From the NCBI RefSeq assembly GCF_001267535.1, contig NZ_JRXE01000012.1, positions 48,635 through 102,974 on the forward strand: a DNA stretch of 54,340 nucleotides, in the 5' to 3' direction. A model generated the notes under the pieces. It was not told where the DNA came from. It saw only the letters and a program-made list of their open reading frames with translations, and did not search any database. A program made the translations under genes and the position numbers. Source of the stretch: Winslowiella iniecta. Its GTDB lineage: Bacteria > Pseudomonadota > Gammaproteobacteria > Enterobacterales > Enterobacteriaceae. This document shows positions 1 through 11,020 of this stretch, one piece after another. The first letter of the stretch is position 1; each line of letters starts with the position of its first letter.

Positions 1-1086
1 GAAATCGCCCTGCGGATAGGGATTGCTTTCAAAACCGGTACGCCCGCGGGCATCGGCTTCACTGGTTAAGGCAATCTGCCCGACGCGCTGTGGTTTTCGC
101 CAGGCATCAATACGATCAAACAGCTGAATTAAGATTTCGGGCGGATGCTTCTCGATGGTATGCACCAGATCATGAACCTCGGCAACCAGTATCGACAGAT
201 CACGGATATGATTCGGCACGCGCAGCCGCTGACAAAGGCCTTCCACCAGCGGCACACCGGCCAGGCCGTGGCCGTGATGGCTCGGCCATTTCTCCGGCGG
301 CGTCAATGCCTTACCAAAATCGTGACACAGCGTGGCGAAGCGCACGTCAGTTTCCGGGCTGAGCTGCGCTGCAATCGCCAGCGTCATCAGAGTATGAATG
401 CCGGTATCAATTTCCGGATGCCATTTGGCCGGAGCCGGGACGCCGTACAGATTGTCGATTTCCGGGAACAACACCGCCAGTGCTTCACAGTCGCGCAGCA
501 CCTGAAAATAGACCTGTGGATTCGCTGATTGCAGCGCACTCTCCGTCTCTTTCCACACTCGCTCAGCGGTTAAATGTGCCAGCTCGCCACTGGCGGCCAT
601 CTGCCGCATCAGCTGCCGGGTGTCATCGGCGATACGAAAACCGAGGTGAGCAAACCGGGCGGCAAAGCGCGCCACGCGTAATACCCGCAGTGGATCTTCA
701 TTAAACGCGGCGGAGACATGGCGTAGCAGGCGCTTTTCCAGATCGTCACGGCCACCGTAAGGATCGATAAACTCGCCGTGCTCATCGCGGGCAATGGCGT
801 TAATCGTCAGATCGCGGCGCATTAAATCCTGCTCAAGCGTGACCTCCGCAGCGAAATCGGTGACGAAGCCGGTGTAGCCCTGGCCAGACTTTCGTTCAGT
901 ACGCGCCAGCGCATACTCTTCACGGCTTTTGGGATGGAGGAATACCGGGAAGTCACGGCCAACCTGTTGATAGCCCTGTTCGAGCATGGCTTGCGGTGTG
1001 GCACCGACCACTACCCAATCTTTATCTTTGACCGGCAGCTTAAGCAGACCATCGCGTACAGCACCACCGACAAGGTAAGTTTTCAC
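1..1086 (-). CDS. cca: CCA-adding tRNA nucleotidyltransferase (multifunctional CCA protein), 3' end cut by the window
   Basis: Adds or repairs the 3'-terminal CCA of tRNAs in the cytoplasm. Reading the minus strand from a GTG at 1086 gives [13 protein letters not shown], the nucleotidyltransferase opening with its GGAVRD motif (residues 7-12), followed by the [10 protein letters not shown] segment. Further on, LCHDFGKAL is the HD phosphohydrolase motif of the long gammaproteobacterial form. The reading frame stays open to base 1, giving 362 residues. The E. coli protein has about 412, so roughly the last 50 are outside the window. The start is GTG, as no ATG fits the family N terminus. Downstream of ygiM on the same strand, but a terminator lies between them, so it is probably a separate transcript. 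Confidence 0.96.
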   Translation of the reverse strand, partial: MKTYLVGGAVRDGLLKLPVKDKDWVVVGATPQAMLEQGYQQVGRDFPVFLHPKSREEYALARTERKSGQGYTGFVTDFAAEVTLEQDLMRRDLTINAIARDEHGEFIDPYGGRDDLEKRLLRHVSAAFNEDPLRVLRVARFAARFAHLGFRIADDTRQLMRQMAASGELAHLTAERVWKETESALQSANPQVYFQVLRDCEALAVLFPEIDNLYGVPAPAKWHPEIDTGIHTLMTLAIAAQLSPETDVRFATLCHDFGKALTPPEKWPSHHGHGLAGVPLVEGLCQRLRVPNHIRDLSILVAEVHDLVHTIEKHPPEILIQLFDRIDAWRKPQRVGQIALTSEADARGRTGFESNPYPQGDF

Positions 1087-1177
1087 TACTGATCTCCAGA
1101 GCACATTCGTGGCTAAATTCGGGGTATTAAAAGTCAAACAGGGTAATTGTCGCACAAACGAGGGTAAATTGCGGGCA

Positions 1178-1208
1178 GGAAAAAACGGACGACGAAAACG
1201 CCGCCCGT
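1178..1208 (-). terminator. Rho-independent terminator after ygiM
   Basis: Minus-strand 10-bp stem (arms 1199-1208 and 1185-1194, two G-U pairs) with a TTTT loop, followed by a run of six T. It lies 30 bases past the ygiM stop codon. Confidence 0.8.
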
Positions 1209-1237
1209 ACAAAACAGGATCCGGATGCGCCCGGAAA

Positions 1238-1858
1238 TCAGTTCATCCAGCGGTCGCTTTTCTTACGGCGCGGAATCATATGTGGCAGCAGCAGACCTAA
1301 CAGCAGGCCAACACCGGCTACGCCACCGCCATACATAAACCACTGCATAATGATGGTGCGCTGCTTATCATCAAGCTGCACATTCGCGGCGTTAACTTTT
1401 TTCTGCGCAACCACTAACTCATTCTTTAGCTTCTGATTTTCATCTTTCAGCCCGTTAATCACGCTGTCGCTACCGGCGACTTTCTTCTGCATATCGGCGG
1501 TACGCTGATTCCAGCTGCCATCAATATTGGTCAGCTTGTCAGTCAAATCTTTTACCTGCTTTTCTAACTCCGGCACGCGGGTACGCAGGCTTGGCTGCTC
1601 GCTCAGCTGTGCCAGTGGAATCCAGGTGGTGCGTCCGTTGGCATCACGAATCTGCCCATATTTGCTGTTATCATTGGTTTGCAGCAGGGTCACTTCATCA
1701 CCGGCATTCACCGTACCAATCAGGCGGTAGTCGTCGCTGGGGCCGCTACGTACCCAGGTGGATAATTCGTCGGAAATATAGCGTTTTTCTTCAGCATGGG
1801 CGGAAAGGGTTACGCTGAAAGTCAGCAAAGTCAGGCCAATTAAGTGTGATTTCTTCAT
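1238..1858 (-). CDS. ygiM: YgiM: SH3-domain protein anchored in the inner membrane
   Basis: A 206-residue protein with an N-terminal signal peptide (about residues 1-23, ending SAHA), a bacterial SH3 domain (about 25-90, with the [14 protein letters not shown] opening), a long coiled coil (about 95-165) and a C-terminal membrane helix (about 170-190) followed by a basic tail. SH3 domains of this type often bind cell-wall material, but the exact role of YgiM is not settled. An upstream in-frame ATG at 1876 would add six residues. The start at 1858 is preferred because it gives the length and MKK-type N terminus seen in the E. coli homologue, although the ribosome-binding sequence does not separate them clearly. 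It lies next to cca and ygiF as in E. coli. Confidence 0.92.
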   Translation of the reverse strand: MKKSHLIGLTLLTFSVTLSAHAEEKRYISDELSTWVRSGPSDDYRLIGTVNAGDEVTLLQTNDNSKYGQIRDANGRTTWIPLAQLSEQPSLRTRVPELEKQVKDLTDKLTNIDGSWNQRTADMQKKVAGSDSVINGLKDENQKLKNELVVAQKKVNAANVQLDDKQRTIIMQWFMYGGGVAGVGLLLGLLLPHMIPRRKKSDRWMN

Positions 1859-2077
1859 TAGATGTCGTTTTTGCATAAAGTCCGGGAAAGTAAAGGCACA
1901 GTCTGGAGAGGCTCCGCATAAATCTGAATGAGAACTATCCTGGTCTCAAAGTGATGCCGGTGCGCGGGCGAAAGTGCAAGAAAGCCGAGACAGCAGCGGT
2001 TTTTCTGCATTACTCTTCACTCTTAAACTTTGCCTAATCTCAACTGCCTGTGCCAGTGAGTATCTGAATAAGAAAAT

Positions 2078-3400
2078 ATGACCATCGAAATCGAATTAAA
2101 GTTCATTGTGTTGCCGGAAGCGGCAACAAAACTTGCCGCACAACTCGCTGCATGGCCGCATCAGCACATCCCTGCGGTGGCGCTGACCAATATCTATTTT
2201 GAGACCGCAGATAATCAGTTGCGGCGCTGGGATATGGGGCTGCGCATTCGTGGTTTCGGTGAGCACTATGAAATGACGTTAAAAACCGCCGGTCAAACCA
2301 TCGGCGGACTGCATCAGCGCCCGGAATATAACATCGACCTGCAACAGCCTGAACTTGATATTCATCTGTTACCCGCAGAAATCTGGCCTGCTGGCTGCGA
2401 TCTGGCAGCGCTGCAACAGCAGCTTAAGGCGCTGTTCAGCACCCATTTCCAGCGTGAGAAGTGGCTGGTGAGCTATAAAGGCAGTGAGATTGAAGTGGCG
2501 TTTGACCGCGGTGAAGTGGCGGCAGGGGAACTTAGCGAGCCACTGTATGAAGTGGAGCTGGAGCTGAAAAGCGGCGAGCGCGCTGATCTGCTGGCGTTTG
2601 CTGCCGAGCTGGGAAAAATGGGCGGACTTCGCCTTGGCAGCCTGAGTAAAGCGGCGCGTGGCTATGCGCTGGCGCAGGGTAAACCTCAGCTGGCGCTGCG
2701 TCCGCTGCCGGTAATGCAGGTTAAGCGCAAAGCGACGGTGGAAGAGGGGATGCGTGCAGCATTTATGCTGGGGCTAAGCCAGTGGCAATACCACGAAGAG
2801 TTGTGGCTGCGGGGCAGCGCCGCCGCGCAGGCTTCGGTACAGGAAGCGCTGGAAACGCTGCGTCAGGCATTTTCGCTGTTTGGTGTGCTGGTACCGCGTA
2901 AGGCGAGCAGTGAACTGCGTCAAAATCTTACCGCGCTGGAAGAGGCGCTGAATGTGAAGCGTCTTGAAGCACAAAGCTTCTGTTTCAGCCCGTTATGGCT
3001 GGATACCCAGTTAGCACTAACTAACTGGCTGGCCACGGAGCACTGGCGCAAGTTTATTGATGCAAAAGCCGATGCCAAATTGCAGGGTTCGTTTAAGCGG
3101 TTCGCCGATATTATGCTGGGTCGTCTCGCTGCTGAGATGAAAGAGAGCTTCGATAACATCCATCACAACGGTGAGTATCAGGATAAAGCGCCGCGACTGG
3201 AGCGCCAGCTGTTAGCGGTGCATTTGTTAGCCGGTGCTTACGACAGTGCCGCTGTCGAAGCCTGGACCGGTAGCTGGACGCAACTGCTGCATGCGATTCG
3301 TCACCAGCAAGAGAGCTGGCTGGATGCGCATTGCCGTCAGGCAGTGAAGCAGCCAGCATTCTGGATGAACGGCAGCCCTAAAGAGCGCCCGGAAAACTAA
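2078..3400 (+). CDS. ygiF: Inorganic triphosphatase YgiF (CYTH-CHAD protein)
   Basis: A 440-residue CYTH-family phosphohydrolase that splits tripolyphosphate. The signature ExExK appears at residues 3-7 (E3, E5, K7), and the CYTH tunnel domain runs to about residue 200, with acidic and basic strand motifs such as FDRGEV and YEVELELKSG. Residues of about 215-430 form the helical CHAD domain, which is rich in conserved histidines and basic residues and is thought to bind polyphosphate or phosphorylated partners. The E. coli protein has 433 residues. The gene is followed after 62 bases by glnE, the same order as in E. coli, and the two are probably co-transcribed. It has no signal peptide, so it is cytoplasmic. 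Confidence 0.95.
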   Translation: MTIEIELKFIVLPEAATKLAAQLAAWPHQHIPAVALTNIYFETADNQLRRWDMGLRIRGFGEHYEMTLKTAGQTIGGLHQRPEYNIDLQQPELDIHLLPAEIWPAGCDLAALQQQLKALFSTHFQREKWLVSYKGSEIEVAFDRGEVAAGELSEPLYEVELELKSGERADLLAFAAELGKMGGLRLGSLSKAARGYALAQGKPQLALRPLPVMQVKRKATVEEGMRAAFMLGLSQWQYHEELWLRGSAAAQASVQEALETLRQAFSLFGVLVPRKASSELRQNLTALEEALNVKRLEAQSFCFSPLWLDTQLALTNWLATEHWRKFIDAKADAKLQGSFKRFADIMLGRLAAEMKESFDNIHHNGEYQDKAPRLERQLLAVHLLAGAYDSAAVEAWTGSWTQLLHAIRHQQESWLDAHCRQAVKQPAFWMNGSPKERPEN

Positions 3401-3462
3401 TTATTATGTAAACAGCACGGGGGATTATTCCCGTTATTTGCTATCGTCATCAGGGAGTGTTT

Positions 3463-6309
3463 ATGTTGCCATCGTTATCACAACCGTTGCCGCCGCTATT
3501 GCTGGAGCAAGCTGCAAGAGTGGCCGAGCGGTGGGATCTGCCGTTAAGTGAGTTCAGCGCACAGCAGCAGGCGGTGCTGGCGTTCAGCGATTTCATCAGT
3601 GAAAACGTGGCCCAGCACCCTCACTGGTGGCAGCAAATGCAGCAGGTGGCACCACAACCTGATGAATGGCAGCACTATCAGCAGTGGCTGGACAGCCAGC
3701 TGGAGGCGGTGGCCGATGAGAATGCGTTGATGCGCGAGCTGCGTCTGTTTCGTCGTCATATGCTGGTGCGTATCGCCTGGATGCAGACGCTGGCGTACAG
3801 CAACACGGAACAATCCCTGCAACAGCTGAGCGTGCTGGCGGAAACCTTAATTGTCACCGCGCGCGACTGGCTGTATCAGGCTTGCTGCAAGGATTGGGGA
3901 ACGCCGTGTAATGCCGAAGGCGAAGCGCAGCCGTTGCTGATTCTCGGCATGGGCAAACTCGGCGGTGGCGAACTGAATTTCTCTTCGGATATCGATCTGA
4001 TTTTCTCTTACCCGGAAAACGGCGTCACGCACGGTGGCCGCCGCGAGCTGGATAATGCGCAGTTCTTCACGCGGCTGGGGCAACGGCTGATTAAAGTACT
4101 CGATCAGCCGACGGTGGATGGCTTTGTGTATCGCGTCGATATGCGCCTGCGCCCGTTTGGCGACAGCGGGCCGCTGGTGCTGAGTTTTGCCGCGCTGGAG
4201 GATTACTACCAGGAGCAGGGGCGCGACTGGGAACGCTACGCCATGGTCAAAGCGCGACTGATGGGCGACAAAGATGACCGCTGGAGTCAGGAATTACGCC
4301 AGATGCTGCGGCCATTCGTCTTCCGCCGCTATATCGATTTCAGTGTGATTCAGTCACTGCGCAATATGAAAGGGATGATTGCGCGTGAAGTGCGTCGTCG
4401 TGGTCTGACGGACAATATTAAGCTCGGTGCCGGCGGGATTCGTGAAACCGAGTTTATCGTGCAGGTGTTTCAGCTGATTCGCGGCGGACGTGAGCGTTCG
4501 CTGCAACTGCGTTCACTGTTGCCGACGCTACAGTCGATTGGCGCGTTAAATTTGCTGCCCGCATCGCAGATTGAGCAACTGCATCACAGCTATCTGTTTT
4601 TGCGCCGACTGGAAAATCTGTTGCAGAGCATCAATGATGAACAGACCCAGACGTTACCCGGCGATGAGCTTAACCGCACGCGGCTGGCCTGGGCGATGGG
4701 CTTTGTCGACTGGGCTGGGCTGCACATCGCGCTGGATGCGCATATGGCGGCGGTGCGGGCGATTTTCGACGAGCTGATTGGCGATGACGCGCCGGAAATC
4801 GATGAGCACCAGCAGGGGGCTGATTACGGCGTGCTGTGGCAGGACAAGCTGGAAGAGATCGATTTGGCCCCCCTGGTGCCGCATCTTGATGATATTGGCC
4901 GCCATAGCCTGCTGCGGGAAATTACCGATTTCCGCCAGGATGTGGATAAGCGCACTATCGGCCCACGCGGTCGTCAGGCGTTGGATCAGCTGATGCCGCG
5001 TTTGCTGAGTGAGGTCTGCCCGCGTGATGACGCGGCGATTACTCTCAGCCGCTTAACGCCGCTGCTGCTCGGCGTGGTCACGCGCAGTACCTATCTTGAG
5101 CTGCTGACCGAATTTCATGGCGCATTGCGTCATCTTATCCGGCTGTGCGCCGCGTCACCGATGCTGGCCAGCCAGCTGTCGCGCCATCCATTACTGCTTG
5201 ATGAGCTGTTAGATCCGGCCACGCTCTACCAGCCGACCGCTACCGATGCCTATCGCGACGAGCTGCGTCAGTATCTGTTGCGTATTCCGGAGGATGACGA
5301 AGAGCAGCAGCTGGAAGCACTGCGCCAGTTTAAACAGGCGCAGCATCTGCGTATTGCCGCGGCGGATATCGCTGAAACGCTGCCGGTGATGAAAGTCAGC
5401 GACCATTTAACCTGGCTGGCAGAAGCAATTATCGAATCGGTGGTGCAGCAGGCGTGGAATAGGATGGTGCAGCGCTATGGCCAGCCGTCACATTTAAGCC
5501 ACGAAGGCGAACGCGGCTTTGCGGTGGTCGGCTACGGCAAGCTGGGCGGCTGGGAGCTGGGCTACAGTTCCGATCTCGATCTGGTGTTTTTGCACGACTG
5601 CCCGAATGATTCTGTAACCGACGGCGAGCGCAGTATCGACGGACGCCAGTTCTATCTGCGGCTGGCGCAACGCATTATGCATCTGTTTAGCACCCGCACG
5701 TCATCGGGCATTCTGTATGAAGTGGATGCCCGTCTGCGGCCTTCCGGTGCTGCCGGGATGCTGGTCAGCACCTTTGACGCTTTCGATGATTATCAGCGCA
5801 ATGAAGCCTGGACCTGGGAGCATCAGGCGCTGGTGCGGGCGCGTATCGTCTATGGTGAAGCGGAACTCAGCCGTCGTTTTGATGATATTCGTCGCGGTAT
5901 TCTCTGCCAGCCGCGCGATGGCGACCAGCTGAAAACCGAAGTGCGCGAGATGCGGGAAAAAATGCGTGCGCATCTTGGCAGCAAACATAAAGGGCGCTGG
6001 GATATCAAAGCGGATGCGGGTGGCATCACGGATATTGAATTCATTACACAATATCTTGTCTTACGCTACGCTTCGCAAGAACCGAAGCTGACGCGCTGGT
6101 CAGATAACGTGCGCATCCTCGAGTTAATGGCAAATTACGACCGGATGGATGAAAGCGAAGCTAAAGCACTGACCAATGCCTATGTCACTTTGCGTGATGA
6201 GCTGCATCATCTGGCATTGCAGGAGCTGCCGGGTCATGTTGATGACGAGTGCTTTATTGAGGCGCGAGAAGGCGTTACTGCCAGCTGGAAACGCTGGCTG
6301 GAAGCCTGA
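3463..6309 (+). CDS. glnE: Bifunctional glutamine synthetase adenylyltransferase / adenylyl-removing enzyme
   Basis: Controls glutamine synthetase by adding AMP (C-terminal half) or removing it by phosphorolysis (N-terminal half) in answer to PII and glutamine. The 948-residue protein shows both nucleotidyltransferase cores: [20 protein letters not shown] near residues 162-181 and [20 protein letters not shown] near 689-708, each with the paired catalytic aspartates. Length agrees with E. coli GlnE (946). ATG at 3463 is chosen over the in-frame GTG at 3457 because AGGGAG (3452-3457) then sits five bases upstream as a ribosome-binding site, whereas the GTG would overlap it. The first 40 residues are poorly conserved against E. 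coli, the rest strongly. Confidence 0.97.
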   Translation: MLPSLSQPLPPLLLEQAARVAERWDLPLSEFSAQQQAVLAFSDFISENVAQHPHWWQQMQQVAPQPDEWQHYQQWLDSQLEAVADENALMRELRLFRRHMLVRIAWMQTLAYSNTEQSLQQLSVLAETLIVTARDWLYQACCKDWGTPCNAEGEAQPLLILGMGKLGGGELNFSSDIDLIFSYPENGVTHGGRRELDNAQFFTRLGQRLIKVLDQPTVDGFVYRVDMRLRPFGDSGPLVLSFAALEDYYQEQGRDWERYAMVKARLMGDKDDRWSQELRQMLRPFVFRRYIDFSVIQSLRNMKGMIAREVRRRGLTDNIKLGAGGIRETEFIVQVFQLIRGGRERSLQLRSLLPTLQSIGALNLLPASQIEQLHHSYLFLRRLENLLQSINDEQTQTLPGDELNRTRLAWAMGFVDWAGLHIALDAHMAAVRAIFDELIGDDAPEIDEHQQGADYGVLWQDKLEEIDLAPLVPHLDDIGRHSLLREITDFRQDVDKRTIGPRGRQALDQLMPRLLSEVCPRDDAAITLSRLTPLLLGVVTRSTYLELLTEFHGALRHLIRLCAASPMLASQLSRHPLLLDELLDPATLYQPTATDAYRDELRQYLLRIPEDDEEQQLEALRQFKQAQHLRIAAADIAETLPVMKVSDHLTWLAEAIIESVVQQAWNRMVQRYGQPSHLSHEGERGFAVVGYGKLGGWELGYSSDLDLVFLHDCPNDSVTDGERSIDGRQFYLRLAQRIMHLFSTRTSSGILYEVDARLRPSGAAGMLVSTFDAFDDYQRNEAWTWEHQALVRARIVYGEAELSRRFDDIRRGILCQPRDGDQLKTEVREMREKMRAHLGSKHKGRWDIKADAGGITDIEFITQYLVLRYASQEPKLTRWSDNVRILELMANYDRMDESEAKALTNAYVTLRDELHHLALQELPGHVDDECFIEAREGVTASWKRWLEA

Positions 6310-6312
6310 TTG

Positions 6313-6329
6313 CTATCCCGCCGGGATAG
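6313..6329 (+). terminator. Hairpin after glnE
   Basis: CTATCCC (6313-6319), loop GCC, GGGATAG (6323-6329). A T run (6336-6340) follows only after seven bases, so termination may be partial and may leave hldE transcribed with glnE. Confidence 0.5.
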
Positions 6330-6394
6330 ACAGAGTTTTTAGCAATTATGCTATTATCCCGCGCAATATTTTTCTGCAGTCTGGAGTGTCAGGA

Positions 6395-7825
6395 ATGAAA
6401 GTAACACTGCCCGATTTTAACCGCGCAGGCGTGCTGGTGGTTGGTGATGTGATGTTGGATCGCTACTGGTATGGCCCAACCAGCCGTATCTCACCGGAAG
6501 CACCGGTGCCGGTAGTCAAAGTGGATAATGTCGAAGATCGCCCGGGCGGCGCGGCTAACGTGGCAATGAATATTGCTTCACTGGGTGCCGAATCGCGGCT
6601 GGTTGGTTTAACCGGCATTGATGATGCGGCACAGGCGCTGAGCGCGACTCTGGGTAGCGTTAACGTACAGTGTGATTTTGTGGCGGTGCCAACCCATCCA
6701 ACGATCACCAAGTTACGTATTCTTTCCCGCAATCAACAACTTATCCGCCTCGATTTCGAGGAAGGATTTGAAGGTGTCGATCCGCAGCCGATCCACGATC
6801 GCATCTCTGCGGCACTGCCTGATATCGGCGCACTGGTACTCTCTGATTACGCCAAAGGCGCACTGGCCAGTGTTCAAGCGATGATCAAACTGGCGCGCGA
6901 CGCCGGGGTGCCGGTGCTGGTCGATCCAAAAGGCACGGATTTTGCCCGCTATCGCGGTGCGACACTGTTAACGCCTAACTTCTCCGAGTTTGAAGCGGTG
7001 GTCGGTAAATGCCACAGCGAAGAGCAGATTGTTGAGCGCGGCATGAAACTGATTGCTGACTTTGCGCTGTCGGCGCTGCTGGTAACGCGTTCTGAAAACG
7101 GCATGACGCTGCTGCAACCGGGTAAAGCGCCGCTGCATCTGCCAACGCAGGCGCAGGAAGTGTTTGATGTGACCGGCGCAGGCGATACGGTAATTGGCGT
7201 ACTGGCGGCCACGCTGGCGGCCGGTGATTCGCTGGAAGAAGCCTGTTTTATGGCGAATGCGGCGGCAGGCGTGGTGGTTGGCAAGCTGGGAACCTCAACC
7301 GTCAGCACGGTTGAACTGGAAAATGCCATTCATGCGCGTCCGGAAACCGGTTTTGGCGTGATGAATGAAACCCAGCTGAAACATGCGGTTGAGCAGGCGC
7401 GCCAACGCGGTGAGAAAGTGGTGATGACCAACGGTTGTTTCGACATTCTGCATGCTGGTCACGTCTCTTATCTGGCTAACGCGCGCAAGCTGGGCGATCG
7501 TCTGATTGTGGCGGTAAACAGTGATGCCTCAACGAAACGTCTGAAAGGCGAAAGTCGTCCGGTTAATCCGCTGATTAATCGCATGATTGTGCTGGGTGCG
7601 CTGGAAGCGGTTGACTGGGTGGTGGCGTTTGAAGAGGACACGCCACAGCGTTTAATCGCGGACGTATTGCCGGATCTGCTGGTCAAAGGCGGAGATTATA
7701 AGCCAGAGGATATTGCCGGCAGCAAAGAGGTGTGGGCAAACGGCGGCGACGTGCGCGTGCTGAACTTTGAAGACGGCATCTCTACCAGCAATATCATCAA
7801 AAGTATTCGCTCAGCAAAAAGCTGA
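6395..7825 (+). CDS. hldE: Bifunctional heptose 7-phosphate kinase / heptose 1-phosphate adenylyltransferase
   Basis: Makes ADP-heptose for the lipopolysaccharide inner core. The 476-residue protein has an N-terminal ribokinase-like domain (about 1-318; the DVTGAGDTV anion-hole and base motif is near 258-266) that makes heptose 1,7-bisphosphate. A C-terminal cytidylyltransferase-fold domain (about 344-476; [14 protein letters not shown] near 346, with the HxGH motif) transfers AMP. An open frame extends upstream into glnE, but the ATG at 6395 carries GGAG eight bases upstream and gives the E. coli length (477). Its position after glnE is the E. coli order. Confidence 0.97.
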   Translation: MKVTLPDFNRAGVLVVGDVMLDRYWYGPTSRISPEAPVPVVKVDNVEDRPGGAANVAMNIASLGAESRLVGLTGIDDAAQALSATLGSVNVQCDFVAVPTHPTITKLRILSRNQQLIRLDFEEGFEGVDPQPIHDRISAALPDIGALVLSDYAKGALASVQAMIKLARDAGVPVLVDPKGTDFARYRGATLLTPNFSEFEAVVGKCHSEEQIVERGMKLIADFALSALLVTRSENGMTLLQPGKAPLHLPTQAQEVFDVTGAGDTVIGVLAATLAAGDSLEEACFMANAAAGVVVGKLGTSTVSTVELENAIHARPETGFGVMNETQLKHAVEQARQRGEKVVMTNGCFDILHAGHVSYLANARKLGDRLIVAVNSDASTKRLKGESRPVNPLINRMIVLGALEAVDWVVAFEEDTPQRLIADVLPDLLVKGGDYKPEDIAGSKEVWANGGDVRVLNFEDGISTSNIIKSIRSAKS

Positions 7826-7830
7826 TGCGT

Positions 7831-7858
7831 AAACAGCGGGACGTCTGTCCCGCTGTTT
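7831..7858. terminator. Bidirectional terminator between hldE and ubiK
   Basis: A perfect 12-bp stem (7831-7842 with 7847-7858, loop GTCT) ending in TTTT on the plus side lies between two convergent genes, with stop codons at 7825 and 7866. Confidence 0.85.
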
Positions 7859-7865
7859 TGACCGA

Positions 7866-8153
7866 TTACTGCGGATCTTCAGTCTTAATCACTGCTTTTG
7901 GCGCAGTGTCGGTTGCGCGGCTTTCCAGCGTGGCAAGACGCTGCTCCAGCACGGCCAGCTTTTCACGCGTGCGCAACAATACCTGCGTCTGGACATCAAA
8001 CTCTTCGCGATTTACCAGATCCATGCGCGTCAGCTGTGCCTGCAATACCTGACGGATTTTCTTCTCAACGTCGTCGCCAAATTCACGAATGCCCTTAGGC
8101 ATGGATTCATGAACCTGACGAGCAAGTTGTTCAATTTTTTTCGGGTCAATCAT
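7866..8153 (-). CDS. ubiK: UbiK (YqiC) ubiquinone biosynthesis accessory factor
   Basis: A 95-residue membrane-fusogenic, BMFP-family protein that assists the UbiJ/Ubi complex in ubiquinone synthesis. It opens [21 protein letters not shown] and is helical: an amphipathic N-terminal helix, then a coiled coil (about 45-80, [18 protein letters not shown]). The C-terminal tail is variable, and here it ends KTEDPQ. The ATG at 8153 has AGGAAA ten to five bases upstream. In E. coli it lies beside ribB and hldE as here. Confidence 0.95.
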   Translation of the reverse strand: MIDPKKIEQLARQVHESMPKGIREFGDDVEKKIRQVLQAQLTRMDLVNREEFDVQTQVLLRTREKLAVLEQRLATLESRATDTAPKAVIKTEDPQ

Positions 8154-8297
8154 GGCGGTTTCCTGGTCGCAACAAGTATCTGATAAGTGTAATGCCAGAA
8201 GGCAAAAGGATAAACCTTAAAACTGCATCGCCGTGATACTTCAGGCCGCAGGTGTATTTAAGACCTGTTGCGCATAACAATTTGCTGTTTTTGTTCG

Positions 8298-8326
8298 TTG
8301 CTCTGTTTTTTTATTGGCGCTATAGT
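8298..8326 (+). promoter_or_regulatory. Candidate sigma-70 promoter for ribB
   Basis: TTGCTC (8298-8303), 17 bases, TATAGT (8321-8326). It lies just upstream of the FMN riboswitch, so the leader would start at about 8333. Prediction only. Confidence 0.5.
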
Positions 8327-8333
8327 GAGTTCG

Positions 8334-8484
8334 CTTATTCTCAGGGCGGGGCGAAATTCCCCACCGGCGGTAAATCAGCTGACGCTGAAAGCCCGCGAGC
8401 GCTTCTGGCCGCCAGGCCGAAGGTCAGCAGATCCGGTGTAATTCCGGAGCCGACGGTCAGAGTCCGGATGGGAGAGAGTAACGA
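8334..8484 (+). promoter_or_regulatory. FMN riboswitch (RFN element) in the ribB leader
   Basis: The conserved RFN blocks are visible in order: CTTATTCTCAGGGCGGGG at the 5' end, AATTCCCCACCGGCGGTA, AGCCCGCGAGCG, AAGGTCAGCAGATCCGGTG, TAATTCCGGAGCCGACGGT and the closing GTCCGGATGGGAGAGAG. It binds FMN and turns off ribB. The platform between it and the ribB ATG has a GC-rich helix region followed by T6 (8515-8520), which could act as a terminator, and the region before the start codon could also be sequestered. Confidence 0.97.
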
Positions 8485-8590
8485 TATTTGTCGGGCTGTA
8501 CCCGGCGCGCGTTATTTTTTGTCACTGCATGACACTCCTCAAGATCGCCCTGATTCTGGTAACCCATACACTTAATAAGGTTTATTTACC

Positions 8591-9229
8591 ATGAATCAGA
8601 CGCTACTTTCTGAATTTGGCACGCCGGAACAGCGTGTAGAACGTGCAATCGCAGCGCTGCGTGAAGGTCGCGGCGTAATGGTACTGGACGATGAAAATCG
8701 TGAAAACGAAGGTGATATGATCTTCGCCGCAGAGACCATGACGGTTGAACAAATGGCACTGACCATTCGCCACGGCAGCGGCATTGTTTGCCTGTGCCTT
8801 ACCGAAGAACGCCGTCAGCAGCTCGAATTACCGATGATGGTGGAAAATAACACCAGCTCCTTTGGCACCGGCTTTACCGTGACTATCGAAGCGGCCGAAG
8901 GCGTGACCACCGGGGTGTCGGCATCCGATCGCCTGACCACTATCAAAACTGCCATTGCCGATAACGCTAAACCTTCTGATCTGAATCGTCCGGGACACGT
9001 GTTCCCGTTGCGTGCGCATCAGGGCGGCGTACTGTCGCGTGGCGGCCACACTGAAGCCACCATTGACCTGGTGACGCTGGCAGGATTTAAACCTGCCGGA
9101 GTACTGTGCGAATTGACTAACGATGACGGTTCAATGGCGCACGCGCCGGAAGCTATTGTGTTTGCTAAACAACACGATATGCCGGTTGTGACGATTGAAG
9201 ATTTAATCGCCTACCGCCAAAGCCGTTAA
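8591..9229 (+). CDS. ribB: 3,4-dihydroxy-2-butanone 4-phosphate synthase
   Basis: Converts ribulose 5-phosphate to 3,4-dihydroxy-2-butanone 4-phosphate plus formate, supplying the xylene ring carbons of riboflavin. The 212-residue protein is the stand-alone form without a GTP cyclohydrolase II domain (E. coli 217). Acidic loop [11 protein letters not shown] (about residues 33-43) binds metal and substrate; RHGSGIVC and the later [10 protein letters not shown] and HTEATIDL segments are typical of the active site. AAGG lies nine bases before the ATG. It is controlled by the FMN riboswitch directly upstream. Confidence 0.98.
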   Translation: MNQTLLSEFGTPEQRVERAIAALREGRGVMVLDDENRENEGDMIFAAETMTVEQMALTIRHGSGIVCLCLTEERRQQLELPMMVENNTSSFGTGFTVTIEAAEGVTTGVSASDRLTTIKTAIADNAKPSDLNRPGHVFPLRAHQGGVLSRGGHTEATIDLVTLAGFKPAGVLCELTNDDGSMAHAPEAIVFAKQHDMPVVTIEDLIAYRQSR

Positions 9230-9252
9230 TCTACTGGCGGCAGCAATGCGGC

Positions 9253-9276
9253 ACGGGAGTCGAAAACGGCTCCCGT
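9253..9276. terminator. Hairpin between ribB and zupT
   Basis: A ten-pair stem (ACGGGAG with CTCCCGT plus three inner pairs, loop AAAA) lies between convergent genes. There is no good T run, so it may work together with Rho or protect RNA ends. Confidence 0.5.
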
Positions 9277-9303
9277 ACATGATTCCGCAATGTCCGCGCA
9301 ACG

Positions 9304-10071
9304 TTAACCCGCGCCCGCGCTTTGCAATAATGCCAGACTGAATCCCATTACCGTCATACCACAAAGCACGCCATAGCTCGGGTTATTGTGCGGGTCGATC
9401 TCTTTCGCCAGCGGCATCAGTTCATCTACCGACAGCGCCACCATAATACCCGCCACCGCGGCCATCACTGCTGCCATGATCACCGGTGATACCATCGGGC
9501 CAAGCAGCAAATATGCCAGCAGGCCGCCGAGAATTTCCGCCATACCGGAAACACAGGCCCAGAAGAGTGCTTTGCTTTTTGAACCAGTCGCAGCATACAT
9601 CGGTCCGGCTACCGCCAGCCCTTCAGGAATATTATGGATAGCCACCGCTAACGCGATACCGAGACCCAGCTCCAGATCGCTGCTGGCGGTAACAAAAGTG
9701 GCAATTCCTTCAGGAAAGTTGTGCAAACTGATACCAAGCGTCAGTAAAATCGCGGTGCGACGCAGATTTTGCGGCGGATTGCTGTGGCTCGCCATATCCT
9801 GCGGATGCTGATGCGGCACCATGCGATCCAGTGCAAAATACCCCAGCAGGCCGAGCATAAACATGCCGTAACCCAGCATCGGCGGCATTCCTGGCGCATG
9901 CAGTGCAGCAGGCAGCATTTCCATCAAGGAGATCAGTAACATAATGCCAGCGGCAAAGCCGAGGGCGAACGCCAACAGACGATTTGAAGGTTTCTGTCCG
10001 ATAACCCCCAATAAGGCACCGATAAAAGTGGCAGCGCCCGCGAGGATCGTCAAAAGCAAAGGGACTGACAT
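9304..10071 (-). CDS. zupT: Zinc/divalent metal uptake transporter ZupT (ZIP family)
   Basis: An inner-membrane ZIP transporter of 255 residues that brings in zinc and, more weakly, iron, manganese and cobalt. About eight membrane helices are visible. The two intramembrane metal-site motifs are [10 protein letters not shown] (117-126) and HNIPEGLAV (146-154), and a histidine-bearing loop (HQHPQ, near 87) lies between helices 3 and 4. E. coli ZupT has 257 residues. GGAG sits eight bases upstream of the ATG at 10071. It is convergent with ribB. Confidence 0.96.
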   Translation of the reverse strand: MSVPLLLTILAGAATFIGALLGVIGQKPSNRLLAFALGFAAGIMLLISLMEMLPAALHAPGMPPMLGYGMFMLGLLGYFALDRMVPHQHPQDMASHSNPPQNLRRTAILLTLGISLHNFPEGIATFVTASSDLELGLGIALAVAIHNIPEGLAVAGPMYAATGSKSKALFWACVSGMAEILGGLLAYLLLGPMVSPVIMAAVMAAVAGIMVALSVDELMPLAKEIDPHNNPSYGVLCGMTVMGFSLALLQSAGAG

Positions 10072-10223
10072 CTCACTCTCCGTTAATTATTTCACTGTAG
10101 ATTATCAGCCAGCGGCTATTCAAATTTATTGACCATCTTCATCACCGTTATCCGAGTTCTTCCGGTGATTAAACGGCGTAAGGTAACAGTCATTAACCTT
10201 ACCACTCTTTCCGGGGATGAATA

Positions 10224-11009
10224 ATGAGTCAAACACGTATGCCGGCTCTTTTCCTGGGTCACGGCAGCCCAATGAACGTACTGGAAGAAAATATCTATAC
10301 CGCAAGCTGGCGCAAGCTGGGTGAAACCCTGCCGCGACCTAAGGCGATCATTGCGGTTTCCGCTCACTGGTATACGCGCGGTACGGCGGTAACCGCGATG
10401 GAGCAGCCACGTACCATCCATGATTTTGGTAACTTTCCGCAGGCGCTGTTTGATACGCACTACCGTGCCGCTGGCTCGCCAGCGCTGGCGCAGCAGATTG
10501 CAGATGCGCTGTCGCCGGTTGAGGTGCAGCTCGATCAGCAGTGGGGCTTTGACCACGGCTCCTGGGGCGTGTTGATCAAAATGTACCCGGATGCAGATAT
10601 TCCGGTGGTGCAGCTGAGCGTCGATGGCACCAAACCACCGGCGTATCATTTCGAACTGGGACGCAAGCTGGCGGCACTGCGCGAGCAGGGAATTATGATT
10701 GTTGCCAGCGGTAACGTGGTGCACAACCTGCGCATGGCGCGCTGGCAGGGCGAAGCAGATCCCTATCCGTGGGCTGAGTCGTTTAACCAGTATGTGCGCG
10801 ATAATCTGAACTGGCAGGGGCCGGATGTGGAACATCCGCTGGTGAATTTTATGAGCCACGAAGGTGCGGCCTTATCCAACCCGACGCCGGAGCACTATTT
10901 GCCGCTGTTGTACGTATTAGGAGCCAGAGCGCCAGATGAAGCGATTTCGATCCCGGTTGACGGGATTGAGATGGCGTCATTGAGTATGCTGTCGGTGCAG
11001 GTAGGTTAA
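10224..11009 (+). CDS. ygiD: 4,5-DOPA extradiol dioxygenase-like metalloprotein YgiD
   Basis: A 261-residue protein of the class III extradiol dioxygenase family (LigB/DODA type). Metal-binding histidines fit H13 in LGHGSPMN, H48 in SAHWYT and the later DHGSWG and NVVHNL segments. The E. coli homologue cleaves L-DOPA at the 4,5 position in vitro; the natural substrate is uncertain. ATG at 10224 follows GGGGATGAATA. It lies beside zupT as in E. coli and is followed by a hairpin. Confidence 0.93.
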   Translation: MSQTRMPALFLGHGSPMNVLEENIYTASWRKLGETLPRPKAIIAVSAHWYTRGTAVTAMEQPRTIHDFGNFPQALFDTHYRAAGSPALAQQIADALSPVEVQLDQQWGFDHGSWGVLIKMYPDADIPVVQLSVDGTKPPAYHFELGRKLAALREQGIMIVASGNVVHNLRMARWQGEADPYPWAESFNQYVRDNLNWQGPDVEHPLVNFMSHEGAALSNPTPEHYLPLLYVLGARAPDEAISIPVDGIEMASLSMLSVQVG

Positions 11010-11020
11010 TCTAACTGTAG

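Noticed and set aside
8252-8575. Open frame of 107 codons upstream of ribB
   Set aside because: It runs through the FMN riboswitch and has no protein-family features or ribosome-binding site.
10116-10859. 247-codon minus-strand frame opposite ygiD
   Set aside because: Antisense shadow; ygiD is conserved in sequence and position.
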